From: Pantoea vagans
Lineage (GTDB): Bacteria; Pseudomonadota; Gammaproteobacteria; Enterobacterales; Enterobacteriaceae
Length of the DNA: 64,000 bases
Direction: 5' to 3'
Assembly: GCF_001506165.1 (NCBI RefSeq)
Contig: NZ_CP011427.1
Span: 1,054,001 to 1,118,000, forward strand
A model generated the notes under the pieces. The model did not search any database and was not told where the DNA came from. It was given only the letters and a program-made list of their open reading frames with translations. A program made the position numbers and the translations under genes. This document shows, one piece after another, positions 15,503-23,433 of this stretch (the stretch's first letter is position 1; each line of letters starts with the position of its first letter).

Positions 15503-16162
15503 CTATAGGTTCTGAGTAACTTGAACAACCTTGCCAATTATTCGGCAATTTCCGTCTATCGATATCGGCTTAAACATGGGGTTCAAAGGCATCAGGTATG
15601 CGTTCGGGCTATCCCACACCAGCTTCTTAACCGTGGCTTCTGATGAGCCATCCAGAATGGCTACAACAATTTTCCCGTAAAGGTCGTCTATCTGCCCAAA
15701 GTTTGGTTCAACGATTACTACAGATCCCTCAGGTATTGAGGGCAGGCCGTTAGGGTTTGTCATCGACTCCCCTCTAACGATCAAGCCGAAAACTTCATCA
15801 GAAACATCACTGGTAGTATGGGTCCAACTCAACACGTCGCTCAACCTTGAACTTGCATAGCTATCCGTCCAAAGACCCGCCTGGACAGCAGAAATTATGG
15901 GCACACCAATTGGTTTTTTGATGTATGGGGCAATTTTAATGTCATCTTCCTGAGTGGCATCTTTCGAGTAAAGCAGCCATTCAGGACTGGTTTGTAAAAT
16001 CTTAGCCAACCTGTGGAGGTTTTCTCCGTCAGGTTTTGTAGTCCCGTTTTCCCATTTAGTGACTGATACGCGACTTATACCAAGCGCCTTTGCCAAAGCA
16101 TCTTGGGTCAGATTCAGCTGCAGCCTTCTAGATCTTATGCGGTCTTTCATCTCTGTTTTCAT
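15503..16162 (-). CDS. cI: CI-type phage repressor, LexA/S24 family
   Basis: A 219-residue repressor: N-terminal HTH (about 16-40, LTQDALAKALGISRVSVTKWE) and C-terminal S24 autoprotease domain with cleavage site Ala95-Gly96 (AVQAGLW), Ser133 (GESM) and Lys179/180 (ATVKKL). It should hold lysogeny and be cleaved in the SOS response. The ATG at 16162 directly abuts an operator and has no Shine-Dalgarno sequence, like the leaderless cI mRNA of lambda. Confidence 0.92.
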   Translation of the reverse strand: MKTEMKDRIRSRRLQLNLTQDALAKALGISRVSVTKWENGTTKPDGENLHRLAKILQTSPEWLLYSKDATQEDDIKIAPYIKKPIGVPIISAVQAGLWTDSYASSRLSDVLSWTHTTSDVSDEVFGLIVRGESMTNPNGLPSIPEGSVVIVEPNFGQIDDLYGKIVVAILDGSSEATVKKLVWDSPNAYLMPLNPMFKPISIDGNCRIIGKVVQVTQNL

Positions 16163-16233
16163 GTAACCAATGTTACCCAAAAGCAATGTAACTTTTGTTT
16201 GCTTTTGTGTGTACCTTTAGTTACCTTATTATC
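16163..16233. promoter_or_regulatory. OR region with PR and PRM
   Basis: Three operator-like words: gtaaccaatgttac (16163-16176), gtaacttttgtttg (16188-16201) and gtacctttagttac (16211-16224), spaced about 24 bp centre to centre as in a lambdoid OR. A rightward promoter fits TTGTGT, a 16-nt spacer and TATTAT around the third site (16205-16232), so CI binding there would block cro. The first site abuts the cI start and should serve autoregulation. Confidence 0.75.
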
Positions 16234-16255
16234 CATTATGTGAAGGAGGGGAAAA

Positions 16256-16459
16256 ATGCTTAAACAAATCGTTGTAGCGCACTTTGGCGGCATATCTAAA
16301 ACCGCAATTGCCTTAAAAATTTCTCACCCAGCTGTTTGCCGATGGGGAGATGTAATTCCGGAAAAACAAGCCTTCGTTATTGAGCGAATTACGAAAGGCA
16401 AACTTAAGTATGACCCAAGCCTATATGCAAAGAATAACGCACCGGCGGCTTTAAAATAA
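16256..16459 (+). CDS. cro: Cro/YdaS-like repressor
   Basis: A 67-residue protein with a single HTH (GGISKTAIALKISHPAVCRWG), divergent from cI across the operators. GGAGGGG precedes the ATG. Position, size and HTH fit Cro; sequence alone would also allow the YdaS family. Confidence 0.85.
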   Translation: MLKQIVVAHFGGISKTAIALKISHPAVCRWGDVIPEKQAFVIERITKGKLKYDPSLYAKNNAPAALK

Positions 16460-16475
16460 CCACAGTAGAAGGGGT

Positions 16476-17045
16476 ATGACAGTGGGTAAACCAGAATCAC
16501 AAATCGATAAGCAACCAGCTTGGATGGTGGCGGCTATTAAGAAAACCATAACGGAGATGCCTGGCGGGTACGCTGGCGCAGCTGACTGGCTTGGTGTTTC
16601 GGAAAACATGCTTTTCAACCGTCTGCGTGTGGATGGCGATCAGATGTTCCCAATCGGCTGGGCAATGCTTCTGCAGCAGGCCAGCGGCACAAAGTACATT
16701 GCTGACGCCGTATCTCGCAACAGCAACAGCGTGAACGTCCCGCTGGTGGACCTTGAAGAGGTTGATAACGCCGATATCAATGATCGCCTGATGGAAACCA
16801 TCGAATGGATTGGCAAGCACACAGCTTACCTTCGTGAAGCGACCGCAGATGGAGAGATTGATCACTCAGAGCGTGAGCGTATCGAAGAGAACAGCTATCA
16901 GGTAATGGCTAAGTGGCAACAGCACCTGACCTTACTCTATCGCACTTTCTGCCAGCCAGAAAAGGCGAACGCCCCGGGTTGCAGCCCAGAGCGTTCTGTC
17001 GCGATCAATATCCAGCGTGGAGAACGTGGAGATAAATCAGCATGA
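16476..17045 (+). CDS. CII/YmfL-like phage regulatory protein
   Basis: A 189-residue protein. The N-terminal part (about 15-70, MVAAIKKTITEMPGGYAGAA then WLGVSENMLFNRL) is an HTH region like the YmfL/CII-type regulators that follow cro. The C-terminal part is helical and acidic. It starts 16 nt after cro and overlaps the next gene by 4 nt. A role in establishing lysogeny is inferred from position. Confidence 0.7.
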   Translation: MTVGKPESQIDKQPAWMVAAIKKTITEMPGGYAGAADWLGVSENMLFNRLRVDGDQMFPIGWAMLLQQASGTKYIADAVSRNSNSVNVPLVDLEEVDNADINDRLMETIEWIGKHTAYLREATADGEIDHSERERIEENSYQVMAKWQQHLTLLYRTFCQPEKANAPGCSPERSVAINIQRGERGDKSA

Positions 17046-17377
17046 GCAATTTAACCAGACAACAGGCTTTTCCGCAAATGCGTTGCCTCCCGCTGCATGG
17101 CATTACCGATGTGTATCGGTATGTGCAGATGGTAAACGGGGTGTGGGTTCCAATCAACCACATCAAACCTTCAGCAACTGTGGGTGACATCACCAATGAA
17201 TTGGGAGAGCAGCCATGCGAGTTCTCGACCGGTGGTTCACCGACAAACGAGGTATATCCGTCCGAGTTATCCGCTGGGAGCCTGAATCAAGCCGGGTTAT
17301 CTACCTTCGGACCGGTTATGAACATGGTGAGTGCTTCTGTCCTCTCATCCAGTTCAAGCGCCATTTTCGGGAAATAG
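17042..17377 (+). CDS. Phage protein of unknown function, overlapping DUF4222 gene
   Basis: ATG 17042 overlaps the previous stop. Residues 1-55 (LPLHGITDVYRYVQMVNGVW, VPINHIKPSATVGD) look like a genuine phage protein. The last 55 residues lie in another frame over the DUF4222 gene at 17215 and are Ser-rich and low complexity. The N-terminal part is probably coding; the long overlap suggests a lost stop or frameshift. Confidence 0.45.
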   Translation: MSNLTRQQAFPQMRCLPLHGITDVYRYVQMVNGVWVPINHIKPSATVGDITNELGEQPCEFSTGGSPTNEVYPSELSAGSLNQAGLSTFGPVMNMVSASVLSSSSSAIFGK

Positions 17378-17424
17378 AGGCACCAGATGAGCTTACTTCT
17401 GAAAGTGAAACCGCTGGTGGTTAG
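17215..17424 (+). CDS. DUF4222-family small phage protein
   Basis: A 69-residue protein: MRVLDRWFTDKRGISVRVIR, then VIYLRTGYEHGE and FKRHFREI, matching DUF4222 proteins of lambdoid prophages. GGGAG lies just before the ATG. Function unknown. Confidence 0.7.
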   Translation: MRVLDRWFTDKRGISVRVIRWEPESSRVIYLRTGYEHGECFCPLIQFKRHFREIEAPDELTSESETAGG

Positions 17425-18319
17425 CCCTTTGCTTGCCTGCCGTATTGGTCTGAATGAGGCTATCGTGCTTCAGCAGATTTGTTACTGGCTGGAAGACACA
17501 CCATCAGGCGTTGAGAAGGCAGGGCGTAAATGGGTTTACAACACTCACGAGCAGTGGAATGAGCAATTTCCGTTCTGGTCATCGGACACGGTTAAACGCG
17601 CTCTTAACAGCTTGAAAAGGCATGAGCTGATTCATGTGGAGCAGTGGAATAAGTCCAAACATGATCGCACTAACTTCTATGCGATTAATTACGAAAACCC
17701 ACTTTTAACCGATGAGTGCAATTTGCCCTCATCGAGTAGTGCAAATTCCACCTCATCGAACAGTGCAAAAACACCACCATCGATGGGTGGCAATCTGCCC
17801 TCATCCATCGGGGCAAAACGCCCTGTTCTTACAGAGAATACAACAGAGAATACTACAGAGATTACAGGTAAAGACTCTCGTCAGGTTTCTGCGAAACCCG
17901 ACACGTTGAGTGATGTTCGTCCTGATGCAGCAGTAAGTAATCCGTCAAAACGTCAATGGGGATCTGAAGAAGACCTGATCTGCGCCAAATGGATTTGGTC
18001 CCGCATTTCCAGCATGTACGAGAAAGCCGCTGAAGCAGATGGCGAAGTCAGTAAGCCTAAAGATCCGAACTGGGCTGATTGGGCCAACGAAGTGCGCCTG
18101 ATGTGCAGCCGTGATGGTCGCACCCATCGTCAGATTTGCGAGTTGTTCAGCCGAGTCCAGCGTGACCCGTTCTGGTGCCGCAACGTTCTTAGCCCATCAA
18201 AGCTGCGTGAGAAGTGGGATGAACTCTCAATCAAGCTCAGCCCTGCTGGTGGCCAGCGCAACGTTAACGATACGGCAAGTACTGACTATGAAATTCCTGA
18301 CGGCTGGAAGGGGGCATAA
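17387..18319 (+). CDS. Phage replication initiator, O-like
   Basis: A 310-residue protein. Residues about 1-100 form a winged-helix replisome-organiser domain (LLACRIGLNEAIVLQQICYW, SSDTVKRALNSLKRHELI). A Ser/Pro-rich linker (about 113-150) is encoded by tandem 24-bp iterons, and a C-terminal helical domain follows (about 190-300). A central origin inside the initiator gene is the lambda O arrangement. No P-like helicase loader is evident downstream, so the partner may be a host protein. Confidence 0.78.
   Translation: MSLLLKVKPLVVSPLLACRIGLNEAIVLQQICYWLEDTPSGVEKAGRKWVYNTHEQWNEQFPFWSSDTVKRALNSLKRHELIHVEQWNKSKHDRTNFYAINYENPLLTDECNLPSSSSANSTSSNSAKTPPSMGGNLPSSIGAKRPVLTENTTENTTEITGKDSRQVSAKPDTLSDVRPDAAVSNPSKRQWGSEEDLICAKWIWSRISSMYEKAAEADGEVSKPKDPNWADWANEVRLMCSRDGRTHRQICELFSRVQRDPFWCRNVLSPSKLREKWDELSIKLSPAGGQRNVNDTASTDYEIPDGWKGA
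17723..17868. other. Phage replication origin: four 24-bp iterons plus AT-rich stretch
   Basis: Four 24-bp units at 17723-17746, 17747-17770, 17771-17794 and 17795-17818 share a cctcatcga...gtgcaaa core, and a partial unit precedes them. They are followed by a repetitive AT-richer stretch (acagagaatac repeats, about 17830-17868) suited to unwinding. The repeats lie inside the O-like gene, as in lambda ori. Confidence 0.75.
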
Positions 18320-18321
18320 CC

Positions 18322-18732
18322 ATGAACACAGAAACTTTGATACTCACCCATCTCATGCTGCATAGCGGCCAGAAGCCCGGTCAGATTGCCGATGCAATTG
18401 GACGCACCTTCAGCACCGTTAAGAACTCACTGCAAGCTCTGACTGCAACAGGTGATGTCTGGTATGACGCCGAGGCCCGCTACTATGCCGCTGAACAGAT
18501 TGGTGATTGTGATGAGGTTTACGCCACCCTGAGCGACCAGGCTATCGGCCTGCAGGACCGGAATCTTTGGTACCGCGCAGCGCGTGTATGGCTTGAGGCC
18601 CATGACGCCACCCAGCGCCCCGGACTCCGTCAGAAAGCGATTATCTGCCGTGCGCAGTGCATCAAGCGAGGCAACAGCCTGGCACCCAAACCGGAGCCTG
18701 AGTTTCCGGAAAAACGGAGCCGAAGCCGATGA
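18322..18732 (+). CDS. PerC-family/HTH phage regulator
   Basis: A 136-residue protein. An N-terminal HTH (GQKPGQIADAIGRTFSTVKN) and a C-terminal region (LWYRAARVWLEAHDATQRPG, then AIICRAQCIKRGN) resemble PerC-family proteins common in lambdoid replication regions. It starts 3 nt after the initiator gene. Confidence 0.7.
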   Translation: MNTETLILTHLMLHSGQKPGQIADAIGRTFSTVKNSLQALTATGDVWYDAEARYYAAEQIGDCDEVYATLSDQAIGLQDRNLWYRAARVWLEAHDATQRPGLRQKAIICRAQCIKRGNSLAPKPEPEFPEKRSRSR

Positions 18733-18848
18733 GGGCAATAAAAGCGCACTTCATGCGCAACGCAGAGTTTTACCTCGGGGCACGAGTTTCGATTTCGATG
18801 ACCATCGGTTTGATTATTTATCTGGCGTGGGAGTTTCACAAAGCATGA
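18729..18848 (+). CDS. Tiny membrane protein (39 aa)
   Basis: ATG 18729 overlaps the previous TGA; TGA 18846-18848 overlaps the next ATG. The frame encodes a basic start (MRAIKAHFMRNAEFYLGARV) and one hydrophobic helix (ISMTIGLIIYLAWEF). The ATGA junctions on both sides argue that it is real. Function unknown. Confidence 0.55.
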   Translation: MRAIKAHFMRNAEFYLGARVSISMTIGLIIYLAWEFHKA

Positions 18849-19663
18849 GCAATTTACTTCAGGTATACAAAAACAAAGACGACAGCAACACCAACATCAC
18901 GGTGCGTAAAACTTACCTGCTGGGCGTTGATGAGCTGTACATCGAACCCGGTAACAACGTCCGGGAGATCGATCAGACCCACGTCGAAGAATTCCGCGAT
19001 GCATACATTGCCGGTGAGCATGTCCCGCCGCTGACCGTTCAGGTGACAGGACAGGGCGTGAAGGTTATCGACGGTCACCACCGTTGGAACGGCGCGAAGC
19101 TGGCACAGGAAGCGGGCTACGCTATCCGTCTTGAGTGCAAAGACTTTGTTGGCAACGAAGCTGACCGCATTGCCTACATGGTAACCAGCAGTCAGGGCCG
19201 CGCACTGGAGCCACTGGAACGCGCAGCAGCTTACCAGCGCCTGATCAATCAGGGATTGGAGCCAGCTGAAATCGCGAAGAAGGTGAAGCGCTCAGTTGCT
19301 GACGTTGATCACCACCTCGCACTTCTGACTACAGGCGATGAGCTGATTGGCATGGTGAAGCGTAATGAAGTCGCCGCGACCACCGCCGTTGCACTATCCC
19401 GCGAACATGGAGCCAAAGCAGGAACGATTGCCGCAGAGGGACTGGCAAAGGCCAAGGCCAGCGGTAAGAAGAAACTGACCCGCGCCGCAGCAATCCCACA
19501 ATTTAGCGCCACACGTGCCCGCCGTCTGGTTGAGTTGCTGGCTGGCGCTGAGAGTTTTCCCCACGGTGATGCTTCAGCGCTTGAATTGTCTCAACAGGTC
19601 GAATTCGAAGTGCTCGCCATTCTTGAAGAGTACCGCTCAAGCCAGACCAAGGAGGACGCGTAA
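18845..19663 (+). CDS. ParB/Srx-domain phage protein
   Basis: A 272-residue protein. The ParB N-terminal domain spans about 20-115, with VIDGHHRWNGAKLA as its GxHR-type nucleotide-binding box. A central HTH (about 125-165, EPAEIAKKVKRSVADVDHHL) and a C-terminal helical part follow. No ParA is nearby, so it is not a classical partition system. It is coupled (TAATG) to the MT-A70 gene, suggesting a joint DNA-modification or regulatory role. Confidence 0.78.
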   Translation: MSNLLQVYKNKDDSNTNITVRKTYLLGVDELYIEPGNNVREIDQTHVEEFRDAYIAGEHVPPLTVQVTGQGVKVIDGHHRWNGAKLAQEAGYAIRLECKDFVGNEADRIAYMVTSSQGRALEPLERAAAYQRLINQGLEPAEIAKKVKRSVADVDHHLALLTTGDELIGMVKRNEVAATTAVALSREHGAKAGTIAAEGLAKAKASGKKKLTRAAAIPQFSATRARRLVELLAGAESFPHGDASALELSQQVEFEVLAILEEYRSSQTKEDA

Positions 19664-20289
19664 TGCCATACCAACTCATCTACGCCGATCCTCCATGGGA
19701 ATACGGCAACAAAATCAGCAACGGTGCAGCAAAGAACCACTACAGCACGATGACCATGGCTGACCTTAAGCGCCTGCCCGTGTGGGCGCTGGGTGAGGAA
19801 AACTCGGTGTTGGCTATGTGGTACACCGGCACTCACAACCTGGAAGCTCGCGAACTGGCTGAAGCATGGGGCTACCGCGTGCGCACCATGAAGGGCTTTA
19901 CATGGGTGAAGCTGAATCAACTGGCAGAGCAGCGCGTAAACCGCGCTCTCACCGAGCAGACAATCCACGACTTCACTGACTTGCTGGACCTGCTTAACTC
20001 AGAGACCCGCATGAACGGCGGCAACCACACCCGCAGCAACACAGAGGATGTGCTGATAGCGACACGCGGTACCGGACTGGAACGCGCCAGCGCATCGGTA
20101 AAGCAGGTTGTTTATTCCTGCCTTGGAGAGCACAGCGCTAAGCCGTGGGAAGTGAGAAACCGTCTGGAGCAACTTTATGGTGACGTGTCCCGCATTGAGC
20201 TGTTTGCGCGAACCGCCGCCGATGGCTGGGATTGCTGGGGCAACCAGTGTGACAGCAGCGTGCAACTGATCGCCGGGAGGGTGGCATGA
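19663..20289 (+). CDS. MT-A70-family adenine methyltransferase
   Basis: A 208-residue protein with the N-terminal catalytic motif DPPW (residues 9-12, LIYADPPWEYG) and SAM-site features later (NTEDVLIATRG). Such phage enzymes methylate adenine N6 in DNA, possibly protecting phage DNA or altering regulation. No cognate restriction enzyme is adjacent. It overlaps both neighbouring genes. Confidence 0.88.
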   Translation: MPYQLIYADPPWEYGNKISNGAAKNHYSTMTMADLKRLPVWALGEENSVLAMWYTGTHNLEARELAEAWGYRVRTMKGFTWVKLNQLAEQRVNRALTEQTIHDFTDLLDLLNSETRMNGGNHTRSNTEDVLIATRGTGLERASASVKQVVYSCLGEHSAKPWEVRNRLEQLYGDVSRIELFARTAADGWDCWGNQCDSSVQLIAGRVA

Positions 20290-21041
20290 TTCATTATCAC
20301 GGTGGGCCGATTACACCTGATACATGCGCCATTCGCGCATGGAAAGCCCGTCACGCGTTTATCTCTTTTGCCCATGCGAGCCAGATAAATCTCGCCGCTG
20401 AGAACTGCCAGTCGTTCGCTTTGGACAATGGCGCGTTCACAGCGTGGAAGGCAGCAGGGCGCAATAAAATCGACTGGGCCGACTATTACGACTTCGTAGC
20501 TTGCTGGAAAAATCACCCTGGCTTTGATTTCGCAATCATTCCTGACGTAATCGACGGCGGTGAAGCTGAGAACGAGGCGCTCCTTGACGAATGGCCACAC
20601 GGTGATTTTTACGGAGTTCCGGTCTGGCACATGAACGAGAGCGATGATCGCTTCATCCGCCTCTGCAATGAATACCCACGCGTGGCCATCGGAAGTTGTG
20701 GCGAATATGACGTGAAAACACCAACACGTGCTGTGACCCGCATGAAAGACCTGATCCGCCACGTAACCGACAGCAATGGTCAGCCCATCGCTAAGTTGCA
20801 TGGTTTACGCATGCTCAATCCTGAAATTTTCACAAAGCTACCGCTGGCCAGCGCCGACAGCACCAACGTAGCCAGGAACATCGGCATCGATAAGGCGTGG
20901 AAAGGTGCTTATGCCCCAGCCTCAAAAGAGACCCGCGCAGCCCTGATGGTAGAGCGTATCGAATCACACAACAGCCCCGGCTCACTCGACTACTGCGAGC
21001 AGCGTGACCGGTTCAGCATTCAGCTGCCATTGGCGGTTTAG
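20286..21041 (+). CDS. Putative TGT/DpdA-like protein
   Basis: A 251-residue protein. FALDNGAFTAW resembles the D-S-G-(G/A)-(F/Y) motif of tRNA-guanine transglycosylases and the DNA-modifying DpdA relatives. Later DFAIIPDVID, VPVWHMNE, RVAIGSCGE and KLHGLRM fall in the order expected for that TIM barrel. The TGT zinc cluster (CxCxxC) is not evident. It overlaps the MT-A70 gene by 4 nt. If correct, it could insert a 7-deazaguanine into DNA or RNA using host preQ0; no preQ0 genes are in the prophage. The family call rests on motif resemblance. Confidence 0.5.
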   Translation: MIHYHGGPITPDTCAIRAWKARHAFISFAHASQINLAAENCQSFALDNGAFTAWKAAGRNKIDWADYYDFVACWKNHPGFDFAIIPDVIDGGEAENEALLDEWPHGDFYGVPVWHMNESDDRFIRLCNEYPRVAIGSCGEYDVKTPTRAVTRMKDLIRHVTDSNGQPIAKLHGLRMLNPEIFTKLPLASADSTNVARNIGIDKAWKGAYAPASKETRAALMVERIESHNSPGSLDYCEQRDRFSIQLPLAV

Positions 21042-21049
21042 GAGAGCCG

Positions 21050-21415
21050 ATGAAATTAACTCTGCCATTCCCTCCATCCGTAAACACTTACTGGAGAAAT
21101 ACCAGTAAAGGAGTATTAATCAGCGCCTCCGGGCGCTCTTTCCGATCCAACGCTATTGCAGCGGTGTATCAGCAACTGAAACGCAGGCCAAAGCCGATTA
21201 CAGTTGGCGTAGAGGTATCAGTCATCCTGTACCCTCCATCACGGCAGTCACGCGACCTTGATAATTACCTGAAAGCGCTATTCGACAGCATGACGCACGC
21301 CGGAATCTGGCTGGATGACAAGCAGGTGAAAAGATTCACTGTAGAGTGGGGCGAAGTCGTAAAAGGCGGCAGGTCGGAAGTGACGATCAGTGAATATCAG
21401 GCGGTGGCCGCATGA
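21050..21415 (+). CDS. rusA: RusA-family Holliday junction resolvase
   Basis: A 121-residue protein: LPFPPSVNTYWR at the N-terminus and SRDLDNYLKALFDSM with the conserved Asp residues that bind the catalytic metal. RusA resolves four-way junctions in phage replication or recombination. It overlaps the next gene by 4 nt. Confidence 0.92.
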   Translation: MKLTLPFPPSVNTYWRNTSKGVLISASGRSFRSNAIAAVYQQLKRRPKPITVGVEVSVILYPPSRQSRDLDNYLKALFDSMTHAGIWLDDKQVKRFTVEWGEVVKGGRSEVTISEYQAVAA

Positions 21416-22416
21416 GGGCGATATTCACACCTGATGTTGCCATGAAGACCGGGATTGTGTTGCTAAAGCCCGGTCGCGAACTCATACCAATGTTTCGTGA
21501 ACGCGTCATGGTCTGCACAATTCCCCGTGACATGTCACACCTTCCAGCAGGCTTAATCAACGACAGCAGCCAGCCGCTACTGGATGAGCCAACCCTGAAA
21601 GACTTCTTCGCCGATAAGAAGGTGATCGCCGCTGCTGGTGGAATGGATGCACATGATGCGTGGGTGCAAAGAATTGGCACCTGCCAGTTTGAGAAAAAGG
21701 ATATTTATCACCATGCGCATTACACTACCCTGCGGACCGATTACGGGAGTCTCTGCCTGTGTTATTCCTGCGACAATTACTGTCGTTCTAACGGTCTACC
21801 TGGTATCCTGGAATCAGTAGCGGCAGGCAATCTGGCAAGGTGGATTATCGAGTCGGCATGCATCCAGATGGGGTTAGGTTCGGACCATCAGATGACGCTG
21901 CCAGAGTTGTGCTGGTGGGCCTGTCTGAATGGCGTAATCGACTTGATACCGGAGTCGCATGCCCGCCGCGTGCTGCGCATGCCACAGCTGATTGCCGATA
22001 CCGGGCCAATGCCTGAAGCGATGATTAACCCGGCACCCTCGGCGCAGGAGGTGATTCAGGAAGTGGCTGAGGTGGTTAAGCAGGTGCTGACCATAGGCAT
22101 CAACCCGGAATCGCCACAGTCATATATGGCGAGGCCAAAGCGGTTACGCTGGACCAATGAGAAGTACACGCGGTGGGTTAAAGCGCAGCCATGCGCATGC
22201 TGCAACAAGCCAGCAGACGACCCGCACCACATCATTGGGCACGGACAGGGAGGAATGGGAACGAAGGCGCATGATTTATTTGTGATACCGCTTTGCAGGG
22301 CGCATCACGATGAGCTGCACCGTGATCCAAAGGCATTCGAAGAAAAATATGGCAGTCAGTTAGAACTGCTTTTCAGGTTTCTCGATCACTCGATTGCAGT
22401 CGGCGTGGTTGGGTAA
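21412..22416 (+). CDS. DUF968-family HNH-like protein
   Basis: A 334-residue protein. The C-terminal DUF968 domain (about 225-330) carries CACCNKPADDPHHIIG, then PLCRAHHDELH, a Cys/His pattern like HNH nucleases. The N-terminal half is a phage-specific domain with several Cys and His residues. A recombination or nuclease role is likely but not shown. Confidence 0.82.
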   Translation: MRAIFTPDVAMKTGIVLLKPGRELIPMFRERVMVCTIPRDMSHLPAGLINDSSQPLLDEPTLKDFFADKKVIAAAGGMDAHDAWVQRIGTCQFEKKDIYHHAHYTTLRTDYGSLCLCYSCDNYCRSNGLPGILESVAAGNLARWIIESACIQMGLGSDHQMTLPELCWWACLNGVIDLIPESHARRVLRMPQLIADTGPMPEAMINPAPSAQEVIQEVAEVVKQVLTIGINPESPQSYMARPKRLRWTNEKYTRWVKAQPCACCNKPADDPHHIIGHGQGGMGTKAHDLFVIPLCRAHHDELHRDPKAFEEKYGSQLELLFRFLDHSIAVGVVG

Positions 22417-22439
22417 AATTAAAGCGTGGAGGAAAATAT

Positions 22440-22868
22440 ATGCGTGACATGTCACAGGTATTAGAACGCTGGGCGGGTTGGGCTCGCTCAGACCGTAGCG
22501 GCGTAGATTACTCACCAATCGCAGCAGGATTTAAAGGCTTGCTGCCACAGGATTCAAAGCTAACCCTGTCGTGCACTGATGACGATGGACTGGTTATTGA
22601 GTCATGCCTGGCTAAGCTACGCACCCGCCGCCCCGATGAGCACGAACTTATTGTGCTGCATTACTTCTACAATATCTCCAAACGCAAGCTGGCTCAGCGC
22701 GCTAAATGCGATGAGAAGATGATCCGTATTCAGGTCCAGATGGCTGAAGGCTTCCTTGAAGGCTGTCTTGCGTGGCTTGATGTTCGTCTCGAAATGGACC
22801 CTGAATTAGAGCCGAAAAAAATAACTCAAAAAACATTATCGCGGTCCGCAAAATCATTGGTAATGTGA
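22440..22868 (+). CDS. Q: Late antiterminator Q
   Basis: A 142-residue protein: VLERWAGWARSDRSGVDYSP at the start and an HTH-like LIVLHYFYNISKRKLAQRAK match the phage antitermination Q family. It stands at the end of the early operon, just before a terminator and the late genes, where Q should act on RNA polymerase at PR'. GGAGG precedes the ATG. Confidence 0.88.
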   Translation: MRDMSQVLERWAGWARSDRSGVDYSPIAAGFKGLLPQDSKLTLSCTDDDGLVIESCLAKLRTRRPDEHELIVLHYFYNISKRKLAQRAKCDEKMIRIQVQMAEGFLEGCLAWLDVRLEMDPELEPKKITQKTLSRSAKSLVM

Positions 22869-22937
22869 TAAGACTCGGTACTGTGATGTACTGCTTATCT
22901 TCAAGAATTCAGTTGCAAAAGCTGTGAATAATTAAAG

Positions 22938-22971
22938 CGCCCGGAGCCTCACCAGCTTACGGGCGTTTTTT
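22938..22971 (+). terminator. Terminator downstream of Q (tR'-like)
   Basis: CGCCCG (22938-22943) and CGGGCG (22960-22965) with a T-run. It lies between Q and the late genes, as tR' does, so Q would be needed to read through. A clear PR' promoter is not evident in 22869-22937. Confidence 0.75.
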
Positions 22972-22975
22972 ATTT

Positions 22976-23051
22976 GCGCCATTAGCTCAACGGATAGAGC
23001 ATCGGAGTTCTAATCCGCTGGTTCGGGGTTCGAATACCCGGTGGTGCACCA
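22976..23051 (+). tRNA. Prophage tRNA-Arg (anticodon UCU)
   Basis: A 76-nt cloverleaf with acceptor GCGCCAT/GTGGTGC, anticodon TCT, T-loop GTTCGAATA and encoded CCA (23049-23051). Position 32 is G and 27:43 is a T/C mismatch, unusual but tolerable. Decoding AGA/AGG would help phage genes rich in codons that are rare in the host. Stx phages carry arginine tRNAs at the same place after Q. Confidence 0.85.
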
Positions 23052-23184
23052 AATCTCAAAAATGCGCAGTTTTGCGATTACGTGAGATCAGCTTAACCCT
23101 GTGCTCGACGGGGCAAGAAACTATCGCGTAATGCGTCAGGGTTTATTATTTTTATCTTATGTTCTAGATTGTTATCAATGCGGT

Positions 23185-23281
23185 GAATCCCTCTATGCGA
23201 CGGGGTCAAATCTGAGCTATTCCAAGAGTTGTGAGCCGACATACCTGTTTCAGATGGCAGGTATACCGGGAGGCACCCGGC
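23185..23281 (+). ncRNA. Structured RNA element, late copy 1
   Basis: GAAT, a first hairpin around CTATGCGA (CCC...GGG), a variable middle, hairpin ATACCTG (23241-23247)/CAGGTAT (23258-23264), one A (23265), hairpin CCGGG-AGGCA-CCCGG (23266-23280). A decayed first hairpin (about 23096-23112) precedes it. Confidence 0.7.
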
Positions 23282-23307
23282 ACCGCAGACATTTTCAAAG
23301 TCGGAGC

Positions 23308-23398
23308 GAATCCCCCTAAGCGGCGGGGCATCAGCCAAGAACCAGCGCAAGTTTGCGGACGAAGGTGGCTGTACTTCGTTCACCGGGAGGCACCCGGC
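23308..23398 (+). ncRNA. Structured RNA element, late copy 2
   Basis: First hairpin CCCC-TAAGCGGC-GGGG (23313-23328); middle hairpin GGACGAAG (23357-23364)/CTTCGTTC (23374-23381), including one G-T pair; one A (23382); CCGGG-AGGCA-CCCGG (23383-23397). It starts 123 bp after copy 1. Confidence 0.7.
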
Positions 23399-23433
23399 GT
23401 TCCGGCAACCTGCTAATATGACAATGTTGCTAT

